64,000 nucleotides of DNA, from assembly GCF_001742745.1 (NCBI RefSeq), contig NZ_MJAK01000006.1, forward strand, positions 62,001 through 126,000, in the 5' to 3' direction. Both the position numbers and the translations under genes were made by a program. Shown here in pieces: positions 1 to 8,341 of the stretch. Origin of the DNA: Curtobacterium sp. ER1/6 (lineage in GTDB: Bacteria; Actinomycetota; Actinomycetes; Actinomycetales; Microbacteriaceae). Under the pieces are notes generated by a model, which worked only from the letters and a program-made list of their open reading frames with translations, did no database searches and was not told the origin of the DNA. Position 1 is the stretch's first letter. Each line of letters opens with the position of its first letter.

Positions 1-209
1 AGATCGACGCCCTGCTGCGAGACGTGACCGGGCAGAACAGTTACTCGATCATGGACCAGTTCTCCCTCGGGCAGGTCCTCGGGTTCTCCGTCGTGGTCGG
101 CATCCTCAACGTGGTCGTCGGCACCGTGCTCGGCGCCATCGTGAGCGTGCTCTACAACCTCAGTGTGCGGATCACGGGCGGGCTGCTCGTGGGCTTCACG
201 AACAACTGA
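1..209 (+). CDS. DUF3566 domain membrane protein, 3' part
   Basis: The reading frame is open from base 3 and stops with TGA at 207-209, so only the C-terminal 68 residues are inside the window. The visible part has two hydrophobic stretches (around FSVVVGILNVVVGTVLGAIVSVLYNL), as in the C-terminal membrane domain of DUF3566 proteins. In actinobacteria this family usually lies between gyrA and tRNA-Ile/tRNA-Ala, and both tRNAs follow here. The molecular function is not established. The family call rests on the segment pattern plus position. Confidence 0.75.
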   Translation, partial: IDALLRDVTGQNSYSIMDQFSLGQVLGFSVVVGILNVVVGTVLGAIVSVLYNLSVRITGGLLVGFTNN

Positions 210-242
210 CACACCCGGCCGGGTGGGTTCCCACCGCTCGAT

Positions 243-271
243 TTCGTTCTGCGGGATCGTTGGGGTAGGCT
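243..271 (+). promoter_or_regulatory. putative promoter of tRNA-Ile
   Basis: TTCGTT (243-248) and TAGGCT (266-271) are separated by 17 bp and end 14 bp before the tRNA, a typical distance for a vegetative sigma-70-type promoter. This was found by eye only. Confidence 0.4.
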
Positions 272-285
272 TTCATCCGGTCTGA

Positions 286-362
286 GGGGCTATAGCTCAG
301 GCGGTTAGAGCGCTTCGCTGATAACGAAGAGGTCCAAGGTTCAAGTCCTTGTAGCCCCACCA
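286..362 (+). tRNA. tRNA-Ile (GAT)
   Basis: The acceptor arms GGGGCTA (286-292) and TAGCCCC (352-358) pair perfectly. The anticodon stem CTTCG/CGAAG encloses loop CTGATAA with anticodon GAT. The T-arm GGTTCAAGTCC is present, and A plus an encoded CCA end the gene at 362. Isoleucine identity is clear. Confidence 0.97.
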
Positions 363-394
363 CTTCCCTCCGGGGCCGGTACGCTGGCCCGAAC

Positions 395-467
395 GGGGCC
401 TTAGCTCAGTTGGTAGAGCGCCTGCTTTGCAAGCAGGATGTCGGGAGTTCGATTCTCCCAGGCTCCA
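395..467 (+). tRNA. tRNA-Ala (TGC)
   Basis: The acceptor GGGGCCT pairs with AGGCTCC (one G-T pair). The anticodon stem CCTGC/GCAGG encloses TTTGCAA with anticodon TGC. The discriminator base is A467 and the 3' CCA is not encoded, unlike the neighbouring tRNA-Ile. The Ile-Ala pair here is outside any rRNA operon, as usual near the actinobacterial origin. Confidence 0.97.
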
Positions 468-474
468 CTCCCGC

Positions 475-510
475 AAGCCCCCGGGTGCCACTCCGTGGCC
501 CCGGGGGCTT
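475..510 (+). terminator. hairpin terminator after tRNA-Ala
   Basis: AAGCCCCCGGG (475-485) and CCCGGGGGCTT (500-510) form an 11-bp perfect stem 8 bp after the tRNA. There is no clear T tract, which is common in high-GC genomes. Confidence 0.7.
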
Positions 511-673
511 CGTCGTGCGCTCGCGCTGCGCCGCTCCGCGGTGGGCGCCCCGGGTTCCGCAATGACGGCATCTCGCGCGGCTGACGGGCTCTCCCTGGGA
601 CCCGGACGGCGACCGGGCGGCGTGTTCCGGGACCTCGAGGGGCGCACGCGGGCGCGTCTGTGATGCGGTGCGC

Positions 674-717
674 CGGACGGGAGGCGCGTGGCGGGGGTGC
701 ACCGCGCCTCCCGTCCG
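674..717. repeat. dispersed palindromic element, copy 1
   Basis: 15-bp arms CGGACGGGAGGCGCG and its complement (703-717) flank a 14-bp centre. It lies between tRNA-Ala (+) and the convergent gene ending at 1017. Six further copies share the CGGACGGGAGGC arm. Apart from this element I see no gene or RNA in 511-969. Confidence 0.8.
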
Positions 718-969
718 ACAGACGGTCACCCGTGCGCCGCGGGGGCCGGTCGGAGGTGGCGAGCGTCGTGCACCGCGCCGCACCTCGGCTCCCACGGAAG
801 CCGGGCAGGCGAGCCTCGCGCCGTCGGTTGCCGAGCGGGCAGGACGTGCCGCGTGCGTGGCGCCGAGCGGGCGCGATCTGTCGGGGAGGGCTGCTGAGGG
901 TGACAGGGGGTGCCCGTTCGCGGCGGGCGAGGGGTGCTGTGCGGCGGCGGGCAGGCCGGCGCGGGACGA

Positions 970-1002
970 CGAAGGGCCCCGGCGCAGTGCCGGGGCCCTT
1001 CG
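970..1002 (-). terminator. hairpin terminator of the 1017-1592 gene
   Basis: CGAAGGGCCCCGGC (970-983) and its exact complement (989-1002) form a 14-bp stem with a 5-base loop, 15 bp past the stop of the minus-strand gene. Confidence 0.75.
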
Positions 1003-1016
1003 ATCGAACCGGGAGG

Positions 1017-1592
1017 TCAGGCGGCGGGCTTCTCCGCCGAGTCGGCGTCGTCGGCGACCCAGAGGTCGTCGTCGGCGCGGAGCGTCTGGTACGCGGCGTA
1101 GGCGGCACCGGCGACGGCGACCACGCCGACGACGATCAGGGCGACCCCGCCGAAGCCGAGCCCCTTCTTCTGCTGGCCGGGCGTGTACTTCGCCGCGACC
1201 TTGCCGGCCTTCTTGCCCTTCTTCTGGGCTTCCTTCACGATCTTCTTGACGCGCGGGTCCTTCGCCAGGTCCTTCACGCTCAGCACGGAGCCGGCGGTCG
1301 CGACGAGACCGGGGACGACCTCGGTCTGGAAGCGGTGCGAGGCGCTCTGTGCGGCCGACGTCGCGGCGTGCACGCCGGTGGCGACCGCGGGGCGGATGCC
1401 GTTGTCGATCGCGTTCTGGACACGCGGTGCGATGTCCTTGCGAGCTGCGTCTGCTGCGTGCGAGCGGGCCTCGGCGAGGATCGCGTTCGCGTGCTCGAGG
1501 ACCTTGCGCTGCTCGCCGAGGAGCGAGGCGGTCTTGCCCTTGAGCTTCTTGATCTGCTTCCGACGCTTGCGCGGGATCTCGATCGTCGTCAT
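1017..1592 (-). CDS. basic single-pass membrane protein, unknown function
   Basis: A 191-aa protein. The start ATG ([13 protein letters not shown]) is set by GGAGG at 1599-1603. The N-terminus is very basic. The middle is rich in Ala, Val and His (apolipoprotein-like amphipathic helices). A Lys-rich stretch ([21 protein letters not shown]) follows, then one transmembrane helix near residues 152-175 ([23 protein letters not shown]) and an acidic tail. It is divergent from the cyclophilin gene. I do not recognise a named family. The helix-rich, highly charged make-up suggests a membrane-associated structural or nucleoid/envelope protein, but that is a guess. Confidence 0.7.
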   Translation of the reverse strand: MTTIEIPRKRRKQIKKLKGKTASLLGEQRKVLEHANAILAEARSHAADAARKDIAPRVQNAIDNGIRPAVATGVHAATSAAQSASHRFQTEVVPGLVATAGSVLSVKDLAKDPRVKKIVKEAQKKGKKAGKVAAKYTPGQQKKGLGFGGVALIVVGVVAVAGAAYAAYQTLRADDDLWVADDADSAEKPAA

Positions 1593-1650
1593 CTGGTACC
1601 TCCATCGGAACGGCGTGACCCCCATCCTGCCACCGAGCACCCTGACAGGT

Positions 1651-1677
1651 CACGGATCGTCGGCTGTGTGATCCGTG
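1651..1677. promoter_or_regulatory. inverted repeat between divergent genes
   Basis: CACGGATC (1651-1658) and GATCCGTG (1670-1677) are perfect 8-bp arms spaced by 11 bp, in the 117-bp gap between the 1017-1592 gene and the cyclophilin gene. It could be an operator; no regulator is adjacent. Confidence 0.3.
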
Positions 1678-1709
1678 TCACCGTCGGGAGTACATGCGAG
1701 AATCGACAC

Positions 1710-2249
1710 ATGTCTCTGCACACCGCTGTCGCAACGATCCACACGAACAAGGGCGACGTCCGCGTCAACCTGTTCGGCAACCACGCTCCGAAGACCGTCA
1801 AGAACTTCGTCGACCTCGCGACCGGCAAGCAGGAGTGGACGCACCCCGGCACGGGCAAGGTCTCGACCGACAAGCTCTACGACGGTGTCGTCTTCCACCG
1901 CATCATCAAGGACTTCATGATCCAGGGCGGCGACCCCCTGGGCCAGGGCATCGGTGGCCCGGGCTACCGCTTCGACGACGAGATCTCCCCGGAGCTCACG
2001 TTCCAGGAGCCCTACATCCTGGCGATGGCGAACGCCGGCATCCAGGGTGGTCGTGGCACGAACGGGTCGCAGTTCTTCATCACCACCGTGGCCACCCCGT
2101 GGCTGCAGGGCAAGCACACCATCTTCGGTGTGGTCGCCGACGACGAGTCCCGTGCGGTCGTCGACGCGATCGAGGGCGTGCCGACCGACGGTCGCGACAA
2201 GCCCGTCGACGACGTCGTCATCGAGAGCATCGACGTCGAGGACGTCTGA
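1710..2249 (+). CDS. ppiA: peptidyl-prolyl cis-trans isomerase (cyclophilin)
   Basis: A 179-aa cytoplasmic cyclophilin that isomerises X-Pro bonds during folding. Seen directly: [15 protein letters not shown] (catalytic Arg/Phe region), [11 protein letters not shown], and W/H in [12 protein letters not shown], the residues that line the cyclophilin active site. There is no signal peptide. The ATG at 1710 has no good Shine-Dalgarno; a TGCGAGAAT extended -10-like sequence ends 7 bases upstream, so the mRNA may be leaderless. The length is typical of the actinobacterial PpiA family. The rhomboid gene starts 6 bp after its stop, so the two are probably co-transcribed. Confidence 0.95.
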   Translation: MSLHTAVATIHTNKGDVRVNLFGNHAPKTVKNFVDLATGKQEWTHPGTGKVSTDKLYDGVVFHRIIKDFMIQGGDPLGQGIGGPGYRFDDEISPELTFQEPYILAMANAGIQGGRGTNGSQFFITTVATPWLQGKHTIFGVVADDESRAVVDAIEGVPTDGRDKPVDDVVIESIDVEDV

Positions 2250-2254
2250 ACTCG

Positions 2255-3121
2255 GTGACCGACCAGGGCTCCGACCGGGCGAACTACTGCTACCGGCACC
2301 CCGACCGGCAGAGCTTCATCCTCTGCCAGCGGTGCGGACGGACGATCTGCACCGAGTGCCAGACGCCGGCCGCCGTGGGTGTGCACTGCCCGGAGTGCGT
2401 GCGTGAGCAGCGGGCGCAGTTCCAGTCGAACCGTCGCGCGTCCGGCGCGCCGAGCAGCCTGACGGTCGCTCGGCGCCGGTTCGCCATGGTCGACCAGAAG
2501 GCGACCGTGGTGATCATCGCCGTCTCGGTCGTCATCTGGTTGGTGAACCTGCTCTCCGGCGGCCTCGTCAACCAGTGGCTGGCCTACTGGACCCCGCTGG
2601 TGGGGACGCAGCCGTGGCGGCTCGTCACCGGCCTGTTCGTGCACTCCTCGTTCCTGCACATCGCGTTCAACATGCTCGCGGTGTTCATCTTCGGGCGGAT
2701 GCTCGAGAACCTGCTCGGCACGTGGCGCTTCCTGGCGCTGTACTTCCTGGCCGGGCTCGGTGGCGACCTCGCCGTCTCCCTGCTGACGCCAGGGACGCCG
2801 GTCGTCGGGGCCTCGGGTGCGATCTTCGGGCTGTTCGCGGCGTTCTTCGTGATCCAGCGGAGCCTCGGCAACAACGCCGTGCAGCTCCTGGTCATCATGG
2901 GCCTGAACCTGCTGCTCGGCTTCCTGCCCGGGGCGAACATCTCCTGGCAGGCGCACGTCGGCGGGATCGTCCTCGGGTTCGTCACAGGGTTCGTGTTCTC
3001 GAAGACCCGGAACATCCGGCAGCGCCGGCTGCAGATCGGCCTGCTCGTGGCCGAGGCGGTGGTGCTCGTCGCCGGCATCGGCGCCGCGTACCTCACCGTC
3101 GGTGGCTACGTGATCGGCTGA
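2255..3121 (+). CDS. rhomboid family intramembrane serine protease with N-terminal zinc-binding module
   Basis: A 288-aa membrane protease. The first ~45 residues carry a B-box-like Cys/His cluster (CYRH, CQRC, CTEC, HCPEC) likely to bind zinc. About six membrane helices follow, with HIAFNMLAVFIFGRMLE, the catalytic serine in GASGAIFG and the catalytic histidine in AHVGGIVLG. Rhomboids cleave single-pass membrane proteins; the substrate here is unknown. The GTG at 2255 is chosen because the Cys/His module begins right after it and it sits 6 bp after ppiA. The same ppiA-rhomboid-crgA order is common near actinobacterial origins. Confidence 0.93.
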   Translation: MTDQGSDRANYCYRHPDRQSFILCQRCGRTICTECQTPAAVGVHCPECVREQRAQFQSNRRASGAPSSLTVARRRFAMVDQKATVVIIAVSVVIWLVNLLSGGLVNQWLAYWTPLVGTQPWRLVTGLFVHSSFLHIAFNMLAVFIFGRMLENLLGTWRFLALYFLAGLGGDLAVSLLTPGTPVVGASGAIFGLFAAFFVIQRSLGNNAVQLLVIMGLNLLLGFLPGANISWQAHVGGIVLGFVTGFVFSKTRNIRQRRLQIGLLVAEAVVLVAGIGAAYLTVGGYVIG

Positions 3122-3138
3122 CCGGCCGAACGACTCCT

Positions 3139-3178
3139 CGAACGCCCCGCTCCACCACTCGGTGGAGCGGGGCGTTCG
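3139..3178. terminator. rho-independent terminator
   Basis: An 18-bp perfect stem (3139-3156 with 3161-3178) has the 4-base loop ACTC and is followed by TTCGTTC. It lies 18 bp after the rhomboid stop. Confidence 0.85.
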
Positions 3179-3182
3179 TTCG

Positions 3183-3386
3183 TTCTCCACACCTCGCGCG
3201 CGAGTTCTCCACAACTGGGGAAAACTCGGTGAGTTACACCGGTGTGATTATCCCCACTGTGGACTCCGCTGTGGATAACTCCGGGGCTTGGATGTGGATG
3301 ATCGTGTGGAATGTGTGGAGAACTGTGGACAAGCCGCCGTTCTGGTGTGGACGAGCGTGCATCAGTGACCGCGGCCCTGTGGAGAG
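3183..3386. promoter_or_regulatory. cluster of DnaA-box-like 9-mers
   Basis: Forward boxes: TTCTCCACA at 3183 and 3205, TTATCCCCA at 3248. Reverse boxes (read as TGTGGANNN): 3270 (perfect TTATCCACA), 3293 (TCATCCACA), 3305 (CATTCCACA), 3314 (TTCTCCACA), 3324 (TTGTCCACA), 3346 (TCGTCCACA), 3378 (CTCTCCACA). This gives about ten sites in 204 bp, forward copies on the left and reverse copies on the right. No ORF explains the sequence. It may be part of oriC, an origin satellite, or a DnaA-titration or regulatory locus. Confidence 0.7.
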
Positions 3387-3458
3387 CGCGATCGAGGCCG
3401 GAACGACGACGCCCGCCGTACCGAGGGGTACGACGGGCGTGTGGTGTCGGGAGCGGGG

Positions 3459-3713
3459 TCAGCGCCACCGAGTGGTCATGAGGAAGCCGACGAACATGAT
3501 GCCGAAGCCGATGAGGATGTTCCAGGAACCGAGGGTCGGCACCGGCAGCGTCGTGTTCGAGATGTAGAAGACGATCACCCACGCGAGGCCGACGAGCATG
3601 AAGCCGAACATGACCGGCTTGAACCACACGGGGTTGGGCTGGTCACCCGCCGTGTCGACCGAGTCGGCTCGGGTCCTCCGGGCGGGCTTGGTGCGGTCCT
3701 TGTCCTTGGCCAT
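3459..3713 (-). CDS. crgA: cell division protein CrgA
   Basis: An 84-aa protein with a charged N-terminus (MAKDKDRTKPARRTRAD) and two transmembrane helices (KPVMFGFMLVGLAWVIVFYI and WNILIGFGIMFVGFLM), the standard CrgA layout. In actinobacteria CrgA is a septum protein that interacts with FtsZ, FtsQ and penicillin-binding proteins. The motif NPVWFKPVMFGFML and the ending TTRWR are typical. It is divergent from the glutaminase gene at 3796. The DnaA-box cluster lies just past its 3' end. Confidence 0.95.
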   Translation of the reverse strand: MAKDKDRTKPARRTRADSVDTAGDQPNPVWFKPVMFGFMLVGLAWVIVFYISNTTLPVPTLGSWNILIGFGIMFVGFLMTTRWR

Positions 3714-3795
3714 GGCCGGTATCCTACCGTGACCGCGTGTGTGGGAAGACCCTCAGGAGCCTGCGCACATCCCCCACGAGTACGGTGATCCGACC

Positions 3796-4440
3796 ATGAC
3801 CAAGATCCTCGTCATCGACAACTACGACAGCTTCGTCTACACGCTGAACGGGTACGTGCAGCAGCTCGGCGCCGAGACCGACGTCGTGCGCAACGACGCC
3901 TTCGCCGAGGACGAGATCGCCGAGCGGATCGCCGACTACGACGGCGTGCTGCTCTCCCCGGGTCCCGGCACACCCGCAGACGCCGGGCTGTCGATCCCGA
4001 CCGTGCACGCCGCGATGGCGGTGGAGAAGCCCCTGCTCGGGGTCTGCCTCGGGCACCAGGCCATCGCCGAGGCCCTCGGGGCGACGGTGACGCACGCCGA
4101 GGAGCTCATGCACGGCAAGACGTCGCAGGTCGACCACGACGACAGCGTGCTGTTCACGGGCGTGCCGCACCCCTTCACGGCGACCCGCTACCACTCGCTC
4201 GCGATCGTCGACGGCACCGTGCCCGACGAGCTCACCGTGACCGCCCGGACCGGCGGCGGCGTCATCATGGGCGTCGAGCACCGGGACCACCCGCTCTACG
4301 GGGTCCAGTTCCACCCCGAGTCGGTCTTGACCGAGGGCGGCTACCGCATGGTCGGCAACTGGCTCGAGACCACCGGCCTCGAGGGTGCCGCGGAGCGGGC
4401 GGCCGCGCTCAACCCGCTGATCGCCGAGCATCGCGCCTGA
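3796..4440 (+). CDS. glutamine amidotransferase of anthranilate/aminodeoxychorismate synthase
   Basis: A 214-aa class-I glutaminase (TrpG/PabA family) that releases ammonia from glutamine for aminodeoxychorismate or anthranilate synthase. Seen: VIDNYDSFVYTLNGYVQQLG, oxyanion SPGPGTP, nucleophile Cys in GVCLGHQAIAEALG, and the His-Glu of QFHPESVLTEGG. The ATG at 3796 lacks a clear Shine-Dalgarno and may be leaderless. No synthase large subunit is adjacent, so pabA and trpG cannot be told apart. In this origin-proximal position it is usually annotated as pabA or trpG. Confidence 0.92.
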   Translation: MTKILVIDNYDSFVYTLNGYVQQLGAETDVVRNDAFAEDEIAERIADYDGVLLSPGPGTPADAGLSIPTVHAAMAVEKPLLGVCLGHQAIAEALGATVTHAEELMHGKTSQVDHDDSVLFTGVPHPFTATRYHSLAIVDGTVPDELTVTARTGGGVIMGVEHRDHPLYGVQFHPESVLTEGGYRMVGNWLETTGLEGAAERAAALNPLIAEHRA

Positions 4441-4550
4441 GCGCACCGACCGCCTGCGACGGCAGCGCGAGCGCAGCGCGACGATCGCGCGGGAGGCGCA
4501 CGGCGGGGGACGGTACCGGCTGACCACGCCGGACCGGCGGGGCGGGCGCG

Positions 4551-4571
4551 AGCCGTGCCTCCCGGCCGGAC
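4551..4571. repeat. short repeat shared with 57049-57069
   Basis: A 21-bp stretch ending GCCTCCCGGCCGGAC is identical at 57049-57069. Both copies lie next to the 3' end of a minus-strand gene. It resembles a degenerate right arm of the CGGACGGGAGGC palindrome family. Nothing else is visible in 4441-4611. Confidence 0.5.
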
Positions 4572-4611
4572 CGAGCAGTCGGACCCGGTCGGTCGACCCC
4601 GGGCGCGCGGA

Positions 4612-6447
4612 CTACTGCCCGTCGCCGCCCTGGTCGCCGCCACCCTGGCCGCCGCCACCCTGACCACTGTTGCCCTGGCCGCCGTCCTGCGCGGGCGCCG
4701 ACGGCTGCTGCGAAGGCTGCCGCACCGGAGCGGCGCAGTAGGTGAGCACGACGGTGCTGCCCTGGGCGACGTCGCCCTCCGGGGCGCTCTGCTGCGTGAC
4801 CGTGTTGCCCGTGCAGGTGTAGGTCGGGGACGCCTGCACGTCGAGCCCGAGGTTCGCGAGCGTCGTGTTCGCCGCCGAGATCGGCTGCTGCGTGACGTTC
4901 GGCAGCCGGACCTTGCCGTTCGACACCGTCAGGTTGACGACGGAGCCCTTCTCGAGCTGCGTGCTGCTCGCCGGGTCGGTGCTCATGACCGTGCCCTCCG
5001 GCACGTCCGGTGAGTAGTCGGAGTTGATCGCGCCGACCTCGAAGCCGGCAGCCTCCAGAGCCTGCTGGGCAGCGTCCTGGCTCTGCTTCGACACGTCGGG
5101 TACGGCGACCTGCTCCGGTCCGAGCGACACCACCACCCGGATGCTCTGGTTGCGGGCCACGTTGGTGCCGGAGCCGGGCTCCGTGCGGATCACGGTGTCC
5201 TTCGCGACGTCGTCGGAGTTCTCACCGACCTCCACGGCGCCCAGGTCGCGCTTCTCGAGCTCGCCGCGCGCGGAGTCCCACGTTGCGCCGACGACGTTCG
5301 GCACCGACACCGACGACGACACCGGGGCCTTGCCCGGCTGGAGATTGGCGACGAAGAAGACGACACCGGCGATGACCGCGGCGGTGAGGATGATGCCGAG
5401 CCAGATCCACGCGACCGGCGGACGGTTCTGCGTACGCTGCGGACGGTGTTCCGCGGTGTCGTCGTCGAGCTCGCGGAAGGCGACGGCCGGGTTCGACGTC
5501 GTGCGCGGGTTGACGCCGAACAGCATGGTCGAGGCGTCGTGCGCGGCGTTCTGCTGGAGCGTGCGCGTCGAGACGGGGACCCGACCGGCGGCGGCTTGCT
5601 GCAGGTCGGTCCGGAACTCGGCGGCGTTCTGGAACCGCCGGGTGCGGTCCTTCACCATGGCGTGCAGCGTCACGGCGTCGAGTGCCGGCGACACGTCCGG
5701 CGAGAGGGTCGACGGGGCGACCGGCTGCTCGCTGACGTGCTGGTAGGCGACGGCGACCGGCGAGTCGCCGGTGAACGGCGGTCGGCCGGTCAGGAGCTCG
5801 AAGAGCACCACGCCCGTGGAGTAGAGGTCCGTCCGGGCGTCGACGGTCTCGCCGCGCGCCTGCTCCGGGGAGAAGTACGACGCGGTGCCGAGGATCGACG
5901 TCGTCTGCGCGACCGTGGCAGAGGTGTCGGTGATCGCCCGCGCGATGCCGAAGTCCATGACCTTGACCTGGCCGCTGTGCGTCACCATGACGTTCGCGGG
6001 CTTGATGTCGCGGTGCACGACGCCGGCGCGGTGCGAGTACTCGAGCGCGGTGAGGATGCCCTCGGTGATGCGGACCGCCTCGGCCGGGGCGAGCGGACCG
6101 TCCTCGAGGACGTCGGACAGCGCGCGGCCGTCGACGTGCTCCATGACGATGTAGGGAACCTGCACCTCGGCGCCGGAGGGCTCGGTGACCGTCTCCTCGC
6201 CGGCGTCGTAGACGCGGACGATGGTCGGGTGCGCCATGCGGGCCGCGGCCTGTGCCTCCTGCCGGAAGCGGATCCGGAAGGCGGGGTCGTTCGCCAGGCT
6301 CGGCTTGAGGAGCTTGACGGCGACCTTGCGTCCGAGCCGGGTGTCCGTGCCCACGTGCACCGTCGCCATGCCGCCGCGACCGATGACGTCACCGATCTCG
6401 TAGCGGTTCGCGAGGAGCGTGATCCCCGCGGTCACACCTTCAGGCAC
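4612..6447 (-). CDS. pknB: serine/threonine protein kinase with PASTA repeats (PknB type)
   Basis: A 611-aa membrane receptor kinase. The kinase domain spans residues ~15-285: glycine loop GRGGMATV (23-30), Lys45, HRDIKPAN (145-152), DFG (165-167), and an activation loop with Ser/Thr before SPEQ. One transmembrane helix lies at ~346-369. Three PASTA domains from ~379 onward (VPNVVGATWDSAR, VPDVSKQSQDAA, LPNVTQQPISAA) should bind peptidoglycan fragments or lipid II outside the cell. It ends in a Gly/Gln-rich tail. GTG is preceded by GGAGGAG. It is the last gene of the pstP-rodA-pbpA-pknA-pknB set that controls growth and division; PstP is the expected opposing phosphatase. Confidence 0.95.
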   Translation of the reverse strand: MPEGVTAGITLLANRYEIGDVIGRGGMATVHVGTDTRLGRKVAVKLLKPSLANDPAFRIRFRQEAQAAARMAHPTIVRVYDAGEETVTEPSGAEVQVPYIVMEHVDGRALSDVLEDGPLAPAEAVRITEGILTALEYSHRAGVVHRDIKPANVMVTHSGQVKVMDFGIARAITDTSATVAQTTSILGTASYFSPEQARGETVDARTDLYSTGVVLFELLTGRPPFTGDSPVAVAYQHVSEQPVAPSTLSPDVSPALDAVTLHAMVKDRTRRFQNAAEFRTDLQQAAAGRVPVSTRTLQQNAAHDASTMLFGVNPRTTSNPAVAFRELDDDTAEHRPQRTQNRPPVAWIWLGIILTAAVIAGVVFFVANLQPGKAPVSSSVSVPNVVGATWDSARGELEKRDLGAVEVGENSDDVAKDTVIRTEPGSGTNVARNQSIRVVVSLGPEQVAVPDVSKQSQDAAQQALEAAGFEVGAINSDYSPDVPEGTVMSTDPASSTQLEKGSVVNLTVSNGKVRLPNVTQQPISAANTTLANLGLDVQASPTYTCTGNTVTQQSAPEGDVAQGSTVVLTYCAAPVRQPSQQPSAPAQDGGQGNSGQGGGGQGGGDQGGDGQ

Positions 6448-6511
6448 GTACTCCTCCGAATGTCCGTCCGAGTCAGTGTACGGCAGCCCTCTCTGGTGGG
6501 AGGCTGACCAC

Positions 6512-6555
6512 GGGGGCCGCCGACGAACCGTTACACAACGGTGTCGACAGCCCCC
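6512..6555 (-). terminator. hairpin after pknA
   Basis: ACCGTT(acac)AACGGT (6527-6542) is nested inside GGGGGC (6512-6517) and GCCCCC (6550-6555), just past the pknA stop. On the minus strand TACACT (6480-6475) downstream may be a -10 for separate pknB transcription. Confidence 0.45.
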
Positions 6556-6568
6556 GTTCGGGTGACGG

Positions 6569-8341
6569 TCAGTTGGGGTCCTGCGGCGTGCCGCTGCTCG
6601 GGTTCGTGCCGTCGGACGGGTCCTGCGTCGGTTCGGCCGAGGCCTCCCACGTCGCGGTCGCCGAATCGGAGTTCTCCGAGGCGGCCAGCGTGCCGACGGA
6701 CTGGCTCGTGCAGGTCACGTTGTAGGCGAAGACGACCTGGTCGCCCGCCGCGTCTGCCTGGATCGTGACCGCGGTCGACGAGGTGTCGCCGGAGGTGGCG
6801 CCCGAGGCGTCCTTGCCGTTCGACACGGTCCACGTGTACTTCGACACGGAGTAGCCGTCCGGGCACGTCGCCGCCGACCAGCTGAAGGTGACCTGACCGG
6901 TCTCCGACACGGTGCCGGCGTTCGGGGTGTTCGGCTTGTTGGCCGTCGGCGGGGTCGTGTACTGCGTGATCGTGACGAGTGCGCCCTTGGTCACGCTCCC
7001 CGTCGGGGTGAGGTCGGCCACCGTGTTCGCCTGGTCGGCGGCCGGTGCCGGGCTGCCGTCCTGCACGGTCACCTCGAAGCCGAGGTCGCGGAGCGCCGAT
7101 GCGGCGTCGTCGGTGGCGCGGCCGACGTAGTCGCTCTTGTTCAGGAACAGGCGCGTTGCCGTGGGCGTGGCGCTCGGCGTCTGGCTCGGTGGCGGGGTGG
7201 TCCGGGTGGGCGCCGGCCGGGACGACGAGGCACTCGGGTCGGGCTGGCTCGAACCACCGAGAGCGAGGGCCGCGACGACCCCACCGATGACGAGGAGGGC
7301 GACGATGCCGACGACCCACCAGATCCAGGCGCGCTTCTTCCGCGGTTCCTCGTCCTCGGGCCCGACGGGCGACCCCGGGGTGCCGGGGGGACCACCGACC
7401 GCGCCACCGGCCTGCGTGCCGATGAGCGCCGTCGCGGCGTCGTTGCCCGCGCCCTGCGGCGGGTTGAACGCGACCGTGCCGTCGCCGCCGATCGCGGGGA
7501 CCGCCACGGTGGCCGCCGCGACGTCGCCACGGCGCAGGGCCTGGGCCGCGCGGGCGAGGTTGGCCGCGGTGGCGGGCCGGTCGGCCGGCTTCTTCGCGAT
7601 GCAGGAGAGCACGAGCGCGGACACCGGCTCGGGCACGTCGCCGGGCAGCGCGGGCGGCTGCTCGTTGATGTGCGCCATCGCGATCGCGACCTGCGACTCC
7701 CCGGTGAAGGGGCGACGCCCGGCCAGCGCTTCGTACGCGACGATGCCGAGCGAGTAGATGTCCGTGGAGGGCGAGGCCGGGTGCCCGCTGGCCTGCTCGG
7801 GCGACAGGTACTGCACCGTGCCCATGACCTGGCCGGTCGCGGTGAGCGGCACCTGGTCGGCGATGCGGGCGATGCCGAAGTCGGTGATCTTGACGCGGCC
7901 GTCCGGCGTGATGAGGAGGTTGCCCGGCTTGATGTCGCGGTGAACCAGGCCGACCGCGTGCGCGGCCTGCAGCGCGTTCGCGGTCTGCGCGACGATGTCG
8001 AGCACCTTGTCGACCGGCAGCGTGTGCTCCCGCTCGATCATGGTCGACAGTGCCTCGCCCGGGACGAGCTCCATCACGAGGTAGGCGCTGCCGTCCTCCT
8101 CGCCGTAGTCGAAGACGTTGGCGATGCCCTCGTGGTTGACGAGGGCGGCGTGCCGGGCCTCGGCGCGGAAGCGCTCGAGGAAGCCCGGGTCACCGAGGTA
8201 CTCGTCCTTCAGGATCTTGAGTGCGACGGTCCGGCCGATGACGAGGTCGGTCGCCTGCCACACCTCACCCATGCCGCCGATCGCGACCCGGGAGGAGAGC
8301 TGGTACCGCCCACCGAAGGTGAGTCCGCTGGTGGGTCTCAT
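6569..8341 (-). CDS. pknA: serine/threonine protein kinase (PknA type) with extracellular PASTA and Ig/FN3-like tail
   Basis: A 590-aa kinase. The kinase domain is at ~12-270: loop [10 protein letters not shown] (first glycine replaced by Ala), Lys42, HRDIKPGN (134-141), DFG (154-156), SPEQ. A transmembrane helix is at 339-361, then a Pro/Thr-rich linker, one PASTA-like unit (~397-461), and a ~90-residue beta-rich segment with Cys493 and Cys544 ([24 protein letters not shown]), likely an Ig or fibronectin-like fold. Typical mycobacterial PknA lacks such an ectodomain. The ATG overlaps the pbpA stop (ATGA). Confidence 0.93.
   Translation of the reverse strand: MRPTSGLTFGGRYQLSSRVAIGGMGEVWQATDLVIGRTVALKILKDEYLGDPGFLERFRAEARHAALVNHEGIANVFDYGEEDGSAYLVMELVPGEALSTMIEREHTLPVDKVLDIVAQTANALQAAHAVGLVHRDIKPGNLLITPDGRVKITDFGIARIADQVPLTATGQVMGTVQYLSPEQASGHPASPSTDIYSLGIVAYEALAGRRPFTGESQVAIAMAHINEQPPALPGDVPEPVSALVLSCIAKKPADRPATAANLARAAQALRRGDVAAATVAVPAIGGDGTVAFNPPQGAGNDAATALIGTQAGGAVGGPPGTPGSPVGPEDEEPRKKRAWIWWVVGIVALLVIGGVVAALALGGSSQPDPSASSSRPAPTRTTPPPSQTPSATPTATRLFLNKSDYVGRATDDAASALRDLGFEVTVQDGSPAPAADQANTVADLTPTGSVTKGALVTITQYTTPPTANKPNTPNAGTVSETGQVTFSWSAATCPDGYSVSKYTWTVSNGKDASGATSGDTSSTAVTIQADAAGDQVVFAYNVTCTSQSVGTLAASENSDSATATWEASAEPTQDPSDGTNPSSGTPQDPN

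Noticed and set aside
674-717. CRISPR repeat or IS end
   Set aside because: The copies are kilobases apart with no spacers and no cas genes, and no transposase gene occurs in the window.
720-960. Possible small structured RNA after the tRNA pair
   Set aside because: No conserved RNA motif, promoter or terminator pair could be recognised apart from the palindromic element and the 970 hairpin.
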